Made by a program: the position numbers and the translations under genes. Below, piece by piece: positions 30,584 to 39,833 of a DNA stretch of 64,000 bases (within the stretch, counting starts at the first letter, position 1; the number at the start of each line of letters is the position of its first letter). The notes beneath the pieces are model-generated. The model was not told the DNA's origin. It was given only the letters and a program-made list of their open reading frames with translations, and did not search any database. Source of the stretch: Nakaseomyces glabratus (Eukaryota; Ascomycota; Saccharomycetes; Saccharomycetales; Saccharomycetaceae); the NCBI RefSeq assembly GCF_010111755.1, contig NC_088953.1, forward strand, positions 434,001 to 498,000. The letters run 5' to 3'.

Positions 30584-31690
30584 ATGAGTTACAAGAACAG
30601 GCTTACGGCGTGTTTTGATGATATTCTGAAGGTGTCGGCGGAGATGATGATGCAGCAGCAGTTGAAGAATGTGCAGCTGGATCCGTACATGGTCAATGGG
30701 TTCAGTGCGCAGCAGCAGAATACGCTGAAGGAGAAGATACACATGTTTCACGGGATTCTGGACGACCTGGAGAACATGCTGAGCAAGAGCACGTACTATG
30801 TGGACACCTTGGCGAACCTAGGGAAGGAGAGCAAGCGGCAGAAGGAGCTGGAGCTCGAGAAGCAGCGGGAGCAGGAGGAAGAGGAGAAGAAGCAGAAGCT
30901 GCTGGAGCTTGAGCGGAAGAAGAAAGAGCAAGAGGAAGAGGAAGAGAAGAAGAAGAAGCAGAAGGAGGAAGAGGAGAAGCGCAAGAAAGAGCTGGAAGAG
31001 CAAGAGCGAAAGAAGAAAGAACAGGAGGAAGAGGAGAAGAGGAGGCGACAACAGGAGCAGGACGGCGACAAACAGCAGTCGATGTTCGACGGCCTCGACT
31101 TCACTAACGCCGACCTCGATACAAGTCAGCCAGGAACCAGCGGCCAGAACGATATCAAATCACCAACGATGGGTGCTGGCCCACAGACCGCTGGTACTGA
31201 TAAGCCTAACACCGCCGATGGCCCCGACAAAACGAACCCACCAATCGCAGCGTTTGGCCTGGGCGACTCACAATCTGGTGGACTATATAACGACCTCAAT
31301 ACCATGGACTTGTCCATGTTTTCAGAGCTTGATGGTGGGGGATTCGACGCGTCAGGGTTCGACACCGCAAATACATCGAATGCCAACGCTACCACCAACT
31401 CTGTACCCAACAATAATAACCCAGCAACAAATGATAGCAATATGAACAACGATCCTACAGCAGCCATAAATGCATTCGATGGCACAGCTGCTGGCAACAA
31501 CGAGACTTTGGGACAAGGCGAAAAACTAGAATTTGACCAATCTAATCCATCTGCCATGCTAGGTAATGACATAAACATGGGGGATAACGGCGAGGACTAT
31601 TTAACATTGAATGACTTCAACGACCTAAACATCGACTGGTCCGCAGCAGGTGAAGGCGGTGACCTAGACCTAAATGGCTTTAATATCTAA
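30584..31690 (+). CDS. MED2: Mediator tail subunit Med2
   Basis: Subunit of the Mediator tail module (with Med3 and Med15), which relays activator signals to RNA polymerase II. It is 368 aa (431 in S. cerevisiae). The conserved N-terminal helical domain spans about 1-75 (YKNRLTACFDDILKVSAEMM, LDDLENMLSKSTYYVDTL). Then comes an unusually long Glu/Lys/Arg/Gln-rich stretch at about 83-166 that should form one continuous charged helix. The rest is Asn/Asp/Gly-rich and disordered, ending in an acidic patch (LNDFNDLNIDWS). Position next to ATP16 and PTC1 matches YDL005C. Confidence 0.9.
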   Translation: MSYKNRLTACFDDILKVSAEMMMQQQLKNVQLDPYMVNGFSAQQQNTLKEKIHMFHGILDDLENMLSKSTYYVDTLANLGKESKRQKELELEKQREQEEEEKKQKLLELERKKKEQEEEEEKKKKQKEEEEKRKKELEEQERKKKEQEEEEKRRRQQEQDGDKQQSMFDGLDFTNADLDTSQPGTSGQNDIKSPTMGAGPQTAGTDKPNTADGPDKTNPPIAAFGLGDSQSGGLYNDLNTMDLSMFSELDGGGFDASGFDTANTSNANATTNSVPNNNNPATNDSNMNNDPTAAINAFDGTAAGNNETLGQGEKLEFDQSNPSAMLGNDINMGDNGEDYLTLNDFNDLNIDWSAAGEGGDLDLNGFNI

Positions 31691-32097
31691 ATGCCAATGT
31701 AATTGTAATAATATTTTTTCTATAGAATTTAACAGGTATAAAGTTTGAAAGTGTTTTACCTTGTGATGGTTAGTTTGGGAAAAATGATGACACGCATATG
31801 TCACTGCTTGTTATCCCATTTCCGGTTAGTTAGTATGTGGTAAGTACCAGCTTTATATTATTATCTATACATGTTATTGACATATTAAAAGTACAATGTA
31901 ACCAAGTATTCGTGATGCAAAAAATGGCGACCCTTCAGAGCTTCATAGATAATTCTGAAAGGCCAATTCAAGAAAACGCAGTGTGAAAAGTACAAAGACT
32001 CTTGTAACGAGGCATTTCAAGAATGAAGCTAACGTGAATCTTTGATATTAGCCAATCAATGACAATAATATGTGACCCACCTGGCATTTTTTCAACC
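31691..32097. other. convergent region MED2 / PTC1
   Basis: 407 bp between two 3' ends. An ATGATGA near 31784 resembles a box C, but no box D lies at a suitable distance. No gene is supported. Confidence 0.45.
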
Positions 32098-32928
32098 TCA
32101 TAATGTAACTACCATCACAGTGACATTATCAGTCGTCCCTCTTTCTAAAGCATTTCTTACCAGAGCTCGGGCTGCTTCGTGTGGATCTTCTATATCTTGG
32201 ATCATCTCACATGCTTCTTGATCGTCTATGACATCCCATAACCCATCACATGCTATAATCAGAAATTGATCTGCTGGTGTAATCTCTACACTGGTTGTGA
32301 AAGGGCTCCCCACTACTAGGCTGTCAAAAAACTTATCTCCCAGCGATCTAGTAACCGCGAGCATGCCGTTTACTCTGCTCTTCATGATAAGCCCGCCTGC
32401 TTTCTCGACTCTTTGCATTTCCAAGGGGTCCGAGGCCTTGTGGTCGTAGGTCAGCCGTATACTCTGTCCGTTTCTGAAGAGCACTATTCTCGAGTCTCCC
32501 ACGTTGGCTGTGTATAGTTTCCTTTTGTGTTTCGTGAGGTCCATCTCCTCCTGCTCTGTGCAGCCGTCCGGGAGTTCCCAGCGCAGCACGCATACTGCCG
32601 CTGTACAGCCACTATTTCCTTGCAGGTCCTTGTTAATCTGCTTGTCTATCATAACAAAGGACTCGTTGAGCACGTCCCGGACGTCCTTGGTCTCGTCCGC
32701 CATCAGCTTGTTCTCTATGATCGTGTGCAGGTTGGAGCCGCACCACTTAGACGCCTGGATCCCCGCATGCCCGTCGAATATCGCGAAATAGCCCCAGTCT
32801 AGCCGGGACGCAAAGTTCTTGACATACGTGTGCACATCCTCCATGGTCCGCCTGAACTTGGCATTCTTATTCTCCGCAACACCAACTTTGTAACTCAGCT
32901 TGTACGCATCCGCAGCTGCTTCCTCCAT
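32098..32928 (-). CDS. PTC1: type 2C protein phosphatase Ptc1
   Basis: A Mg/Mn-dependent Ser/Thr phosphatase that dampens the Hog1 and cell-wall MAPK pathways and acts in organelle inheritance. From the first ATG (32928) it is 276 aa (281 in S. cerevisiae). It is essentially one PP2C domain: ENKNAKFRRTMEDVH, the metal-binding FAIFDGHAG, NSGCTAAVCVL, ANVGDSRIVLFRNG, LAVTRSLGDKFFD and IACDGLWDVIDD. The start at 32928 is preferred because the frame upstream has no ATG. It matches YDL006W in sequence and neighbourhood. Confidence 0.96.
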   Translation of the reverse strand: MEEAAADAYKLSYKVGVAENKNAKFRRTMEDVHTYVKNFASRLDWGYFAIFDGHAGIQASKWCGSNLHTIIENKLMADETKDVRDVLNESFVMIDKQINKDLQGNSGCTAAVCVLRWELPDGCTEQEEMDLTKHKRKLYTANVGDSRIVLFRNGQSIRLTYDHKASDPLEMQRVEKAGGLIMKSRVNGMLAVTRSLGDKFFDSLVVGSPFTTSVEITPADQFLIIACDGLWDVIDDQEACEMIQDIEDPHEAARALVRNALERGTTDNVTVMVVTL

Positions 32929-33390
32929 GCTTTTGATAACCCTACAAGACAACCCCAGCTATCTTTATCCAGACCCTCGAAACGCCAGCCCGTATTTTCC
33001 AGGTTCCAATACAAATTTCAACTCTGAAAGCTATGAAATCGCAGGTAAAAAAACAACCAAAACAAAGCACTGTATCTCCCACAATACCCACAACTTTGCC
33101 ACCGCTTAGCCTCGAGAATCCCTGAAGGACCCAAACGCAGCCACCAGACTTCTTATGGGTTGTTATAGTTGCTTGTGCTCATTATGGAGGAAAGTTGCCA
33201 GAACGGTTTTTCCGACGGCGAAAGCTCAGAGAGAATGCCAAGCTTTCACACTCCACAGAAAGGCCCGCAGAGAGCACGGTTTTTAAAAATAAAGAAACTA
33301 CAAGTTCTACGGCACTTTCTGTGCAACTTCTCGATGATCACCTCTTTTTATGAAATTTTTCTAATTAAAAAACCCAAAAAAATAAATAAA
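32929..33390. other. intergenic, PTC1 promoter
   Basis: 462 bp between PTC1 and tRNA-Ser, containing A/T runs near the tRNA. It has a 90-codon open frame (from 33169) without protein-like features that runs into the tRNA gene. Confidence 0.45.
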
Positions 33391-33472
33391 CGACAACTGC
33401 AGGATTCGAACCTGCGCGGGCAGAGCCCAAAAGATTTCTAATCTTTCGCCTTAACCACTCGGCCAAGTTGCC
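33391..33472 (-). tRNA. tRNA-Ser (anticodon AGA)
   Basis: An 82-nt class II tRNA on the minus strand. The acceptor pairs GGCAACT with AGTTGTC, with discriminator G. The D arm is GCCGAGTGGTTAAGGC. The anticodon stem AAAGA/TCTTT carries loop TTAGAAA (anticodon AGA). A long variable arm TGGGCTCTGCCCGC is followed by T arm GCAGG-TTCGAAT-CCTGC. It marks the junction between the YDL and YJR synteny blocks. Confidence 0.97.
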
Positions 33473-33828
33473 ATTGTAATTGTATGGTGAATCTGGAGCG
33501 GTAGGCACTCAACCGTGAGCGTTATAATAGTTCAGGTCATCACGTGATACCTTTTTCATCCCTGTCCGTTTCACCACTTCTGTGGCCCAGAAGGCAATAG
33601 CAGCAGACACCAGCACCATAGTCACCCACAAGCTTGAAATAGCTGGGGGGCCAGCAAGCAATAAGTTCAGTCCTAAGGTAGCTGGATACTATGGTCTCAT
33701 ATGATCTATGTGGCCGGTGTGACCTACAGTTATAAATTGGATTGAACTGGGGGGGAGGGAGGAAGGCAACACACTTTATATAATTTGTGTAGATTATCTG
33801 TAAAGAAATACCAACAACTGCAACAAAC
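33473..33828. promoter_or_regulatory. promoter of YJR096W-like aldo-keto reductase
   Basis: 356 bp with an ATCACGTGAT box at 33539-33548 and a G-run at 33750-33760. A TATA-like TTATATAA lies at about 33775, roughly 50 bp before the start codon. Confidence 0.55.
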
Positions 33829-34692
33829 ATGTCTGTAACTGTAGATGTGCCAAAATACTACGAGCTGCAAGACGGCCGCAAGATTCCCAGCTTGGCTCTG
33901 GGGACCTATGACATCCCCAACAGTGTCACTGCCAAAGTGGTCACCGAGGCATTGAAGTGTGGGTATAGGCACTTCGATACCGCGGTGCTGTACGGGAATG
34001 AGCGTGAAGTTGGCCAAGGTATTGTGAACTGGATCAACGAGGATAAGGCGCACAACAAGAGGGAGGATGTGTTCTACACTACCAAGTTGTGGAACTCCCA
34101 AAATGGGTACAACGAGGCCAAGAGGGCCATCAAGGAGTGCATGCAGAAGGTCTCGGGCCTCGGCTACATTGATATGCTGCTGATTCACTCGCCCCTCTCA
34201 GGCCAAAGACGCAGGCTGGAGACGTGGAAAGCAATGCAGGAGGCTGTCGACGAAGGCATTGTGAAGAGCATCGGTGTTTCCAACTATGGGAAGCACCACA
34301 TCGAGGAATTGCTGGGTTGGGACGAGTTGAAATACAAGCCCGTCGTAAACCAAATTGAGATATCCCCCTGGGTCATGAGACAAGAGCTTGCTGATTATTG
34401 CAAATCTGTCAACCTTGTGGTCGAGGCGTATGCCCCAATGGCCCATGGGTATAAGATGAATGACCCCGGTTTAAGAGAGATTTCCAAGGAAACGGGGATG
34501 AACCCGGGCCAGTTGCTGATCAGGTGGTCTTTACAACATGGCTATTTGCCATTGCCTAAAACCAAGACAGTTGCAAGACTGGCCAGCAACCTCGATGTAT
34601 ACAACCACAAATTGACTTTGGATCAGGTCAAGAGAATGGACCATCCAGAAGCCTACGATCCTACCGACTGGGAATGCACTGATGCTCCATAG
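33829..34692 (+). CDS. aldo-keto reductase (YJR096W-like)
   Basis: A cytosolic NADPH-dependent aldo-keto reductase, 287 aa, highly similar to S. cerevisiae YJR096W, which reduces xylose and arabinose in vitro. The family tetrad is visible: Asp and Tyr in HFDTAVLYGNE, Lys in YTTKLWNS and His in LLIHSPLSG. Coenzyme-binding SIGVSNYGKHHIEELL and the C-terminal PLPKTKTVARLASN are present, and it ends DPTDWECTDAP as in yeast. It starts the block syntenic to chromosome X (YJR096W, YJR097W, YJR098C in the same order). Confidence 0.94.
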   Translation: MSVTVDVPKYYELQDGRKIPSLALGTYDIPNSVTAKVVTEALKCGYRHFDTAVLYGNEREVGQGIVNWINEDKAHNKREDVFYTTKLWNSQNGYNEAKRAIKECMQKVSGLGYIDMLLIHSPLSGQRRRLETWKAMQEAVDEGIVKSIGVSNYGKHHIEELLGWDELKYKPVVNQIEISPWVMRQELADYCKSVNLVVEAYAPMAHGYKMNDPGLREISKETGMNPGQLLIRWSLQHGYLPLPKTKTVARLASNLDVYNHKLTLDQVKRMDHPEAYDPTDWECTDAP

Positions 34693-35064
34693 TCTTCCTT
34701 GAAACACCTTATCTCAGAGGTGACAACTGCTTTATAGAAATTATAGGTTAAGTACTGTTAATCAAAATACTTAAGCGATTCAGATATCGGAGTAGCATAT
34801 AGAACTTTAGTAATCATTGCTTTGCCATTTCCATTGCGATGAGCACAATTGGATTAAACTTTAAAAGTATTTCACAGAAAGTAGCGCACCATCACAAATA
34901 TTTGTCCCTGCGAATTGAAAAATTTCATCTCATCGCTGATATTTTTGCAATAGTAAGCATGATGCCTAGACATAGCATGTGTTTTAAAATAGATCCACTA
35001 CGCAACGTCTAATCGCATATACCCCCGGCTCACTAGTCATACATACAAATAACTAACTGTGATC
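34693..35064. other. intergenic, JJJ3 promoter
   Basis: 372 bp between two genes on the plus strand, AT-rich. No consensus motif was recognised. Confidence 0.45.
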
Positions 35065-35592
35065 ATGACTGTGAAATCAAAATCCAGAATTTCGCATTAC
35101 GAAGTGCTCGGCGTACCCGTAGATGCCTCGACCGATGAAATTAAGCTGACATACAGGAAAATGCTGTTAACTCTACATCCTGACAAGAGCAAGACAGTGC
35201 CTATAGACTCTACCATTAAGATACGAAGCGGAGTGTCAATCAACCAAATTCAGGAGGCGTACAGAGTTCTTTCAAATGATCAACTGAGAGCTGCATACAA
35301 TAGAGCGTTAAATGATTCAAATAAATTGGCTGGTTTTAATAATTTCGGCGATGGGCTAGATGAATTCAATCTTGACGAGTTCGAATTTAATGAAGAGAAG
35401 CTGGAATACGTCATGACTTGCCCTCGTTGCCAGTCCGGTGGTGGTTTTGTTCTGTCAGAAGATATGCTTGAAGAATGCATCGAGGACGGTCTGACGGAAT
35501 CAGAAGAGCAAGGTTACCAAGTTTTAACACAGTGTACAGCTTGTAGCCTTTGGTTAAAGGTCAACTTTTTCATAAACGATGAAGAAGAATAA
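35065..35592 (+). CDS. JJJ3: DPH4/JJJ3, J-domain protein of diphthamide synthesis
   Basis: Needed for the first step of diphthamide formation on eEF2, acting as an electron carrier/co-chaperone with Dph3. It is 175 aa (172 in S. cerevisiae). The N-terminal J domain spans about 10-80 with HPD at 38-40. The C-terminal CSL zinc/iron-binding domain has Cys119 and Cys122 (CPRC) and Cys157 and Cys160 (CTAC). The ATG at 35065 is the start; the frame has only a GTG before it. Order equals YJR097W. Confidence 0.95.
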   Translation: MTVKSKSRISHYEVLGVPVDASTDEIKLTYRKMLLTLHPDKSKTVPIDSTIKIRSGVSINQIQEAYRVLSNDQLRAAYNRALNDSNKLAGFNNFGDGLDEFNLDEFEFNEEKLEYVMTCPRCQSGGGFVLSEDMLEECIEDGLTESEEQGYQVLTQCTACSLWLKVNFFINDEEE

Positions 35593-35946
35593 ATTTGATG
35601 ACATGAAATCATCATCACGGAACATTTATTAAAAAATGCTTCATTACATGTAGTTTGCCAAAATTTGTGCCAACTCCCATGAACATAAGAATATACCACT
35701 CAATTCATGAACTACTTCTATTAACGGCATCTTTAGAACATTATTATTAATTAATTAAACAGTTAAGCGATACAATTGCATTATATATTTTAGATTATTA
35801 TATCATAGAAAAATAATTGTAAAGGAACACTTGGAAATACAAGATTAAAACATCTGACCTAGCGAGATCCACAACAACCCAGATAAGGAGATACCATTAT
35901 AATATTACAGTACTTGTATAACATTAGATTGCATCTAGTTCCAAGA
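35593..35946. other. convergent region JJJ3 / YJR098C
   Basis: 354 bp of AT-rich sequence between two 3' ends. It contains TTAATTAATTAA near 35745. No gene was seen. Confidence 0.45.
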
Positions 35947-38073
35947 TTACGCAGTGGTCTTACCCTTTGCACTAGCTCTCTCTTTCTCAGCGTCAACCAA
36001 TGAGACGAATGCCTTTGCCATAGCTTTGAAATCAGTCATTAGCGCAACATGACCACAATCGGTAGCGACCTTAGCTACAACTGGGAAACCTCTCTTTTCT
36101 GGAAGCAGCCATTTATGATGAACGACACCATCACCTGGGCCATAGTAGAATTCACCAAATTCACCATCCTTGATACCTTGCAAACCATTAACCTTAGCAC
36201 CACGAATAGTTGGAACTCTATTACCATAAACGATGACTAATGGTGGGTATTCCTTGCCTGGAATGTATTCAAGAGATTCCAAGTTCTTCTTGGTTCTCTT
36301 CAAAGTTCTCTCCAAGTAATCCAAGGAATCTTCATAAGAAGTTTGGAAAACTTCATCTGGGATTTCATCTCTTTCTGAAATAACCTTCTTCTTTGTGTTG
36401 ACACCTGGAATGGTGTTAACCAAGAATTTAGCAGTACCTCCTACAGTTCCAGTAACTGCACCAACAACTGCATTATTAGTAAAGGAGGATTCCTTTTCTT
36501 TTTGGACAGCTTCTGCAAGCTTACGTCTCTTTTCGTTAACTAACGGAGACAAACCGTATTCCTTCCATGTGTTAACATCGAAGAAATCCAAATCATATCT
36601 CTCCAACGTGTTCTTGTCAACAAAACATCTACCGTCAAAAGGCAAGAAATGCATAGAAGATCTCATAAAGAAGTTAGCCTCCTTACTTAATAAGGTCTTA
36701 TTCCACATTAACTCGTCACCGTAACGAATTGGACCCAAAATGTTAGCACATTGACTTGGCGAGCCCACATAAACAAGACCTCTAATCAAATGAGTGTGTT
36801 GTTGTAGGACTCTATGGGCAACAAGACCACCCATAGAGTGTGCAATAACATAGATACCCTTCTTTTCCTTTTGTCTGTCATATATCTTTTGTAGGAATTT
36901 AGCAAGATGCTCTGATGTGATATCGTGGGATAATCTCCAGTCGTAACCAAAATCTCTGATTCTAACCTTTGGATTTTGGGCAAACTTCTGGATCAGTTTC
37001 TTGGAAATATCAACTGGACCAACATGGGTCAACATACCATCAGGCTTTAGGACCTTCTGAGCTTCAATTTCATCTTCATCCTTTGGTCCAATAACAAGAC
37101 TTGCCTTGGTCATATTTAGACCTGCCTTCAATGGGACCCAGACACGCTTACCAGTCTTGGCATCACGTAAGTTACTACCACGGTAACCACCAAGAATAAC
37201 AATATCACCCTCCAATTCGTCATAGATACTTAGAAGACGAGAGTAGGAGTAACCGTCGTGTGTCTTCTTGTCTCCATCCATGGTCATCTTGGCAAAAGAG
37301 GTTTTCAAACCATCAACTTGGAATGACTTCATGACGGCTTCAGTTCTTGTGTTGGTCATACCCTTTTCGTCCTTGTATAGTTCATACTCTTCCAAAGAGG
37401 TAATAGATTCGTTTCTCTTTAGCTTCTCTCTTAATTCATTCTTGCGCTCTTCACTAACTGAATTAACCACAGTCATTGGGGCAGCGTTAGTGTTGGCACC
37501 TAATGGCAGAGAGAAAGCAAAAACCTTCTGTGAACTGTTGTAATGGTGAGCTTGACCATACTCCTTGACTTTGTCAATTTCCTCATCGTCGTTGTCGAAG
37601 GAAATAACACGCTTGGCAGCGTATTCTTTTTGAGATTCCAAGACCCTCTCTTTTTCTTCTGGAGACAATTGGTCAGAAAGCTCAGTGTCAGCAATGTTGT
37701 TACCACCAATCAACGCGTCGGCTTCCATAATGTCGAAATCCCAGTCGGTTTCGACACCTTGGTACACATAGTTGCTGTCATCTCTGTCAAGCGAGTCTAG
37801 AGATGGCATGGAAGTGTTACTGTCCTGTCTGACTAAGCTCTCAGCAGGGTACTTGGCCCTTTGTGCCGCTAGCTCCTGGTCCCTTTTCTGCTTCTCCAAG
37901 TTAGCCTTTTCCATAGCTTCACTGGTCAAACCAGTAGAAGCTGGAGCATATTGCTGGGATGCTTTCTTCTCTTGCTGAGCTTGAGCCTTAGTGGTGGTAG
38001 TCTTACTAGTTGGGGAAATCTTCTTGTCTTGTTTCCCCTTGAAGAATCCGGAAATCTTATCCTCGATACCCAT
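35947..38073 (-). CDS. YJR098C-like putative lipase/acyltransferase
   Basis: A 708-aa protein from the ATG at 38073, similar in place and sequence type to the uncharacterised S. cerevisiae YJR098C (656 aa). The first 150 residues are Lys/Gln/Ser-rich and disordered. An alpha/beta-hydrolase domain follows, with GGYRGSNLRDAKTG and the nucleophile elbow IAHSMGGLVAH (Ser). Further C-terminal elements are GPGDGVVHHKWLL and a late DCGHVALM that could provide the catalytic His. The layout resembles LCAT/PGAP1-type lipases. Substrate and location are unknown. The upstream frame has no earlier ATG. Confidence 0.85.
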   Translation of the reverse strand: MGIEDKISGFFKGKQDKKISPTSKTTTTKAQAQQEKKASQQYAPASTGLTSEAMEKANLEKQKRDQELAAQRAKYPAESLVRQDSNTSMPSLDSLDRDDSNYVYQGVETDWDFDIMEADALIGGNNIADTELSDQLSPEEKERVLESQKEYAAKRVISFDNDDEEIDKVKEYGQAHHYNSSQKVFAFSLPLGANTNAAPMTVVNSVSEERKNELREKLKRNESITSLEEYELYKDEKGMTNTRTEAVMKSFQVDGLKTSFAKMTMDGDKKTHDGYSYSRLLSIYDELEGDIVILGGYRGSNLRDAKTGKRVWVPLKAGLNMTKASLVIGPKDEDEIEAQKVLKPDGMLTHVGPVDISKKLIQKFAQNPKVRIRDFGYDWRLSHDITSEHLAKFLQKIYDRQKEKKGIYVIAHSMGGLVAHRVLQQHTHLIRGLVYVGSPSQCANILGPIRYGDELMWNKTLLSKEANFFMRSSMHFLPFDGRCFVDKNTLERYDLDFFDVNTWKEYGLSPLVNEKRRKLAEAVQKEKESSFTNNAVVGAVTGTVGGTAKFLVNTIPGVNTKKKVISERDEIPDEVFQTSYEDSLDYLERTLKRTKKNLESLEYIPGKEYPPLVIVYGNRVPTIRGAKVNGLQGIKDGEFGEFYYGPGDGVVHHKWLLPEKRGFPVVAKVATDCGHVALMTDFKAMAKAFVSLVDAEKERASAKGKTTA

Positions 38074-38997
38074 GGTGTGATATATTAGATGGTTTTGTTT
38101 ACTGTCCTTCCAATTACTCCGAATCTGAAACGTTATGCAAGTAGAAGCTGCCAAGCGCAGAAAGACATTTTATTTTCAGGAGAAAGAGAATTTATGCAAT
38201 GCTTATATAGTTTCTACTGTAAACTCCTTCCTTCTGCATCAGCACACACTTCGGGGGGCTAGCCTGCTTTCCCCCCCTCTCAGTGATTATTTACTATTTC
38301 CCCCCCTACGCATATGTACACTTCCCAGCCAACACCTGAACTTGCAGCTGACAGTGGGAACCGTTTTGTTGACTTGGAAAGCTGGCTAGCCTGCTGCGGG
38401 ATACAGTCCTTAAACCTGGGGAGAAGGAAAACTCTATTCCCCACACATATTGTCTGTTACATAACTGGCAACTGACATAAAGGAAAACCCCGTTGGGACC
38501 AATAACCCCCCTTTCAAGAATTTCAACACCAACATCCCCCCCTATCTTCCAAAGACCAAAACCCAGTTCAAACGAAAACATCACAGATATTATCACTATA
38601 CATTTATGGGGTTCCTTCCTCGATTCATGATTCTATCCCCAGGATTTTTGAAACTATGATTACTTGTAGAAGCATGGAACACTGAGTTCTACGTAGATCC
38701 TCACCCGGAAAAACCTCAGAGATTCTCATGATTTACGTAAATTTGGTTTCTCACCGAAAGTGTACTCTGTTGTGCGGCGCTTTCTGTGCACAGACGGGAT
38801 GGGGGGTAATTCCGTTTCTCGTGCCTTTACATGTGAGTTTTTCCGTTCAAAAGCGTTGGCTCTTGCCCCACCTTATTCTTTAAGGGTATAACAGAGGGGC
38901 ATCGGGTATTGCGACTTGAAAGTGTCTGTATCAGATTGGTTTTACAGCAACTGGGAGAAACGGATATCTCTAGCCATTGCGTGTGAAGAATAGAAAG
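38074..38997. promoter_or_regulatory. divergent promoter YJR098C / YUH1
   Basis: 924 bp with an unusual number of C6-C8 runs on the plus strand (near 38270, 38301, 38507 and 38537). A 10-bp direct repeat CTAGCCTGCT is found near 38259 and 38387. These could be binding sites for a zinc-finger activator, but none was assigned. No credible ORF. Confidence 0.5.
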
Positions 38998-39738
38998 ATG
39001 GCTGCTGTAGTTCCAATGGAGTCGAGTCCCGAGGTGTTCAACCATGTGGCGCACCTGCTGGGGCTAGACAATGCGCATGCGTTTGTGGATGTGTACTCGC
39101 TGGACGACCCTGACCTGCTGGCTATGGTGCCTCGGCCCGTGAGTGCCATTGTTCTTCTGTTCCCATTGACTGAAGGACTTAGGGAGCCAATTGCGTCAGG
39201 GGACGCTGGCAAGGGCCGCGACAACGGTAGCGACAACGGTAGCGAGGCTGGCAATGGTTCGGGTGTCTCCTGGTTTAGACAATCGATCAAGAATGCCTGC
39301 GGGCTGTACGCCGTGCTGCACGCATTGAGCAACAACAAGGAAATACTAGAGCCCACTTCAGTGTTAGGTAACTTCCTCGAGTCTCACAGTGCGATGAGGT
39401 TTGATGACGAACAGACGAACAAGTTTGTTCTGGATGCCGCGGACAAATATCGTGAAACGTTCACCATGGGGTCCACCAGTTACCCACAAGATGTGGATCC
39501 ATCACAGATCGAGGTCAATTTGCATTTTGTGACTTACGTAGTACAGAACGGGCACGTATACGAGCTGGATGGTCGCAGGGCTGGACCCTTGGACTTAGGG
39601 ACAGCGGACGACAGCGCTTCAGATATACTTGCGCAACCACTCCTAAAATCTAGAATCCAGGAACTAATGAGCGCAGCACAGAACTCACAGGATAGCTTGA
39701 ACTTTTCCATTCTGGGTTTAACGGAAGCCTGGGACTAG
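38998..39738 (+). CDS. YUH1: ubiquitin C-terminal hydrolase Yuh1
   Basis: A cysteine protease of the UCH family that trims small adducts from ubiquitin and processes Rub1. It is 246 aa from the ATG at 38998 (236 in S. cerevisiae). The catalytic set is Gln95 (oxyanion), Cys101 (NACGLYAVLHAL), His186 (QNGHVYELDGR) and Asp191. A Gly/Asn/Asp/Ser-rich insert (about 70-90, including two DNGS units) sits just before the active site. The gene is divergent to YJR098C and convergent with AIM25, as YJR099W. Confidence 0.95.
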   Translation: MAAVVPMESSPEVFNHVAHLLGLDNAHAFVDVYSLDDPDLLAMVPRPVSAIVLLFPLTEGLREPIASGDAGKGRDNGSDNGSEAGNGSGVSWFRQSIKNACGLYAVLHALSNNKEILEPTSVLGNFLESHSAMRFDDEQTNKFVLDAADKYRETFTMGSTSYPQDVDPSQIEVNLHFVTYVVQNGHVYELDGRRAGPLDLGTADDSASDILAQPLLKSRIQELMSAAQNSQDSLNFSILGLTEAWD

Positions 39739-39833
39739 GTCAGTCAATTCATAATTCTCGTATTTACACAAGTAATAAATAAATGTATAGTTGGACTAAT
39801 ATAGTAACAGAGGAATTTTTGTGTTACAATTGC

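Noticed and set aside
31784..31957. Box C-like ATGATGA and a distant CTGA as a C/D snoRNA
   Set aside because: Spacing of about 170 nt is too long, and there is no terminal stem.
33169..33441. 90-codon plus-strand frame
   Set aside because: Ends inside tRNA-Ser; starts in an ordinary promoter; no motif or sensible composition.
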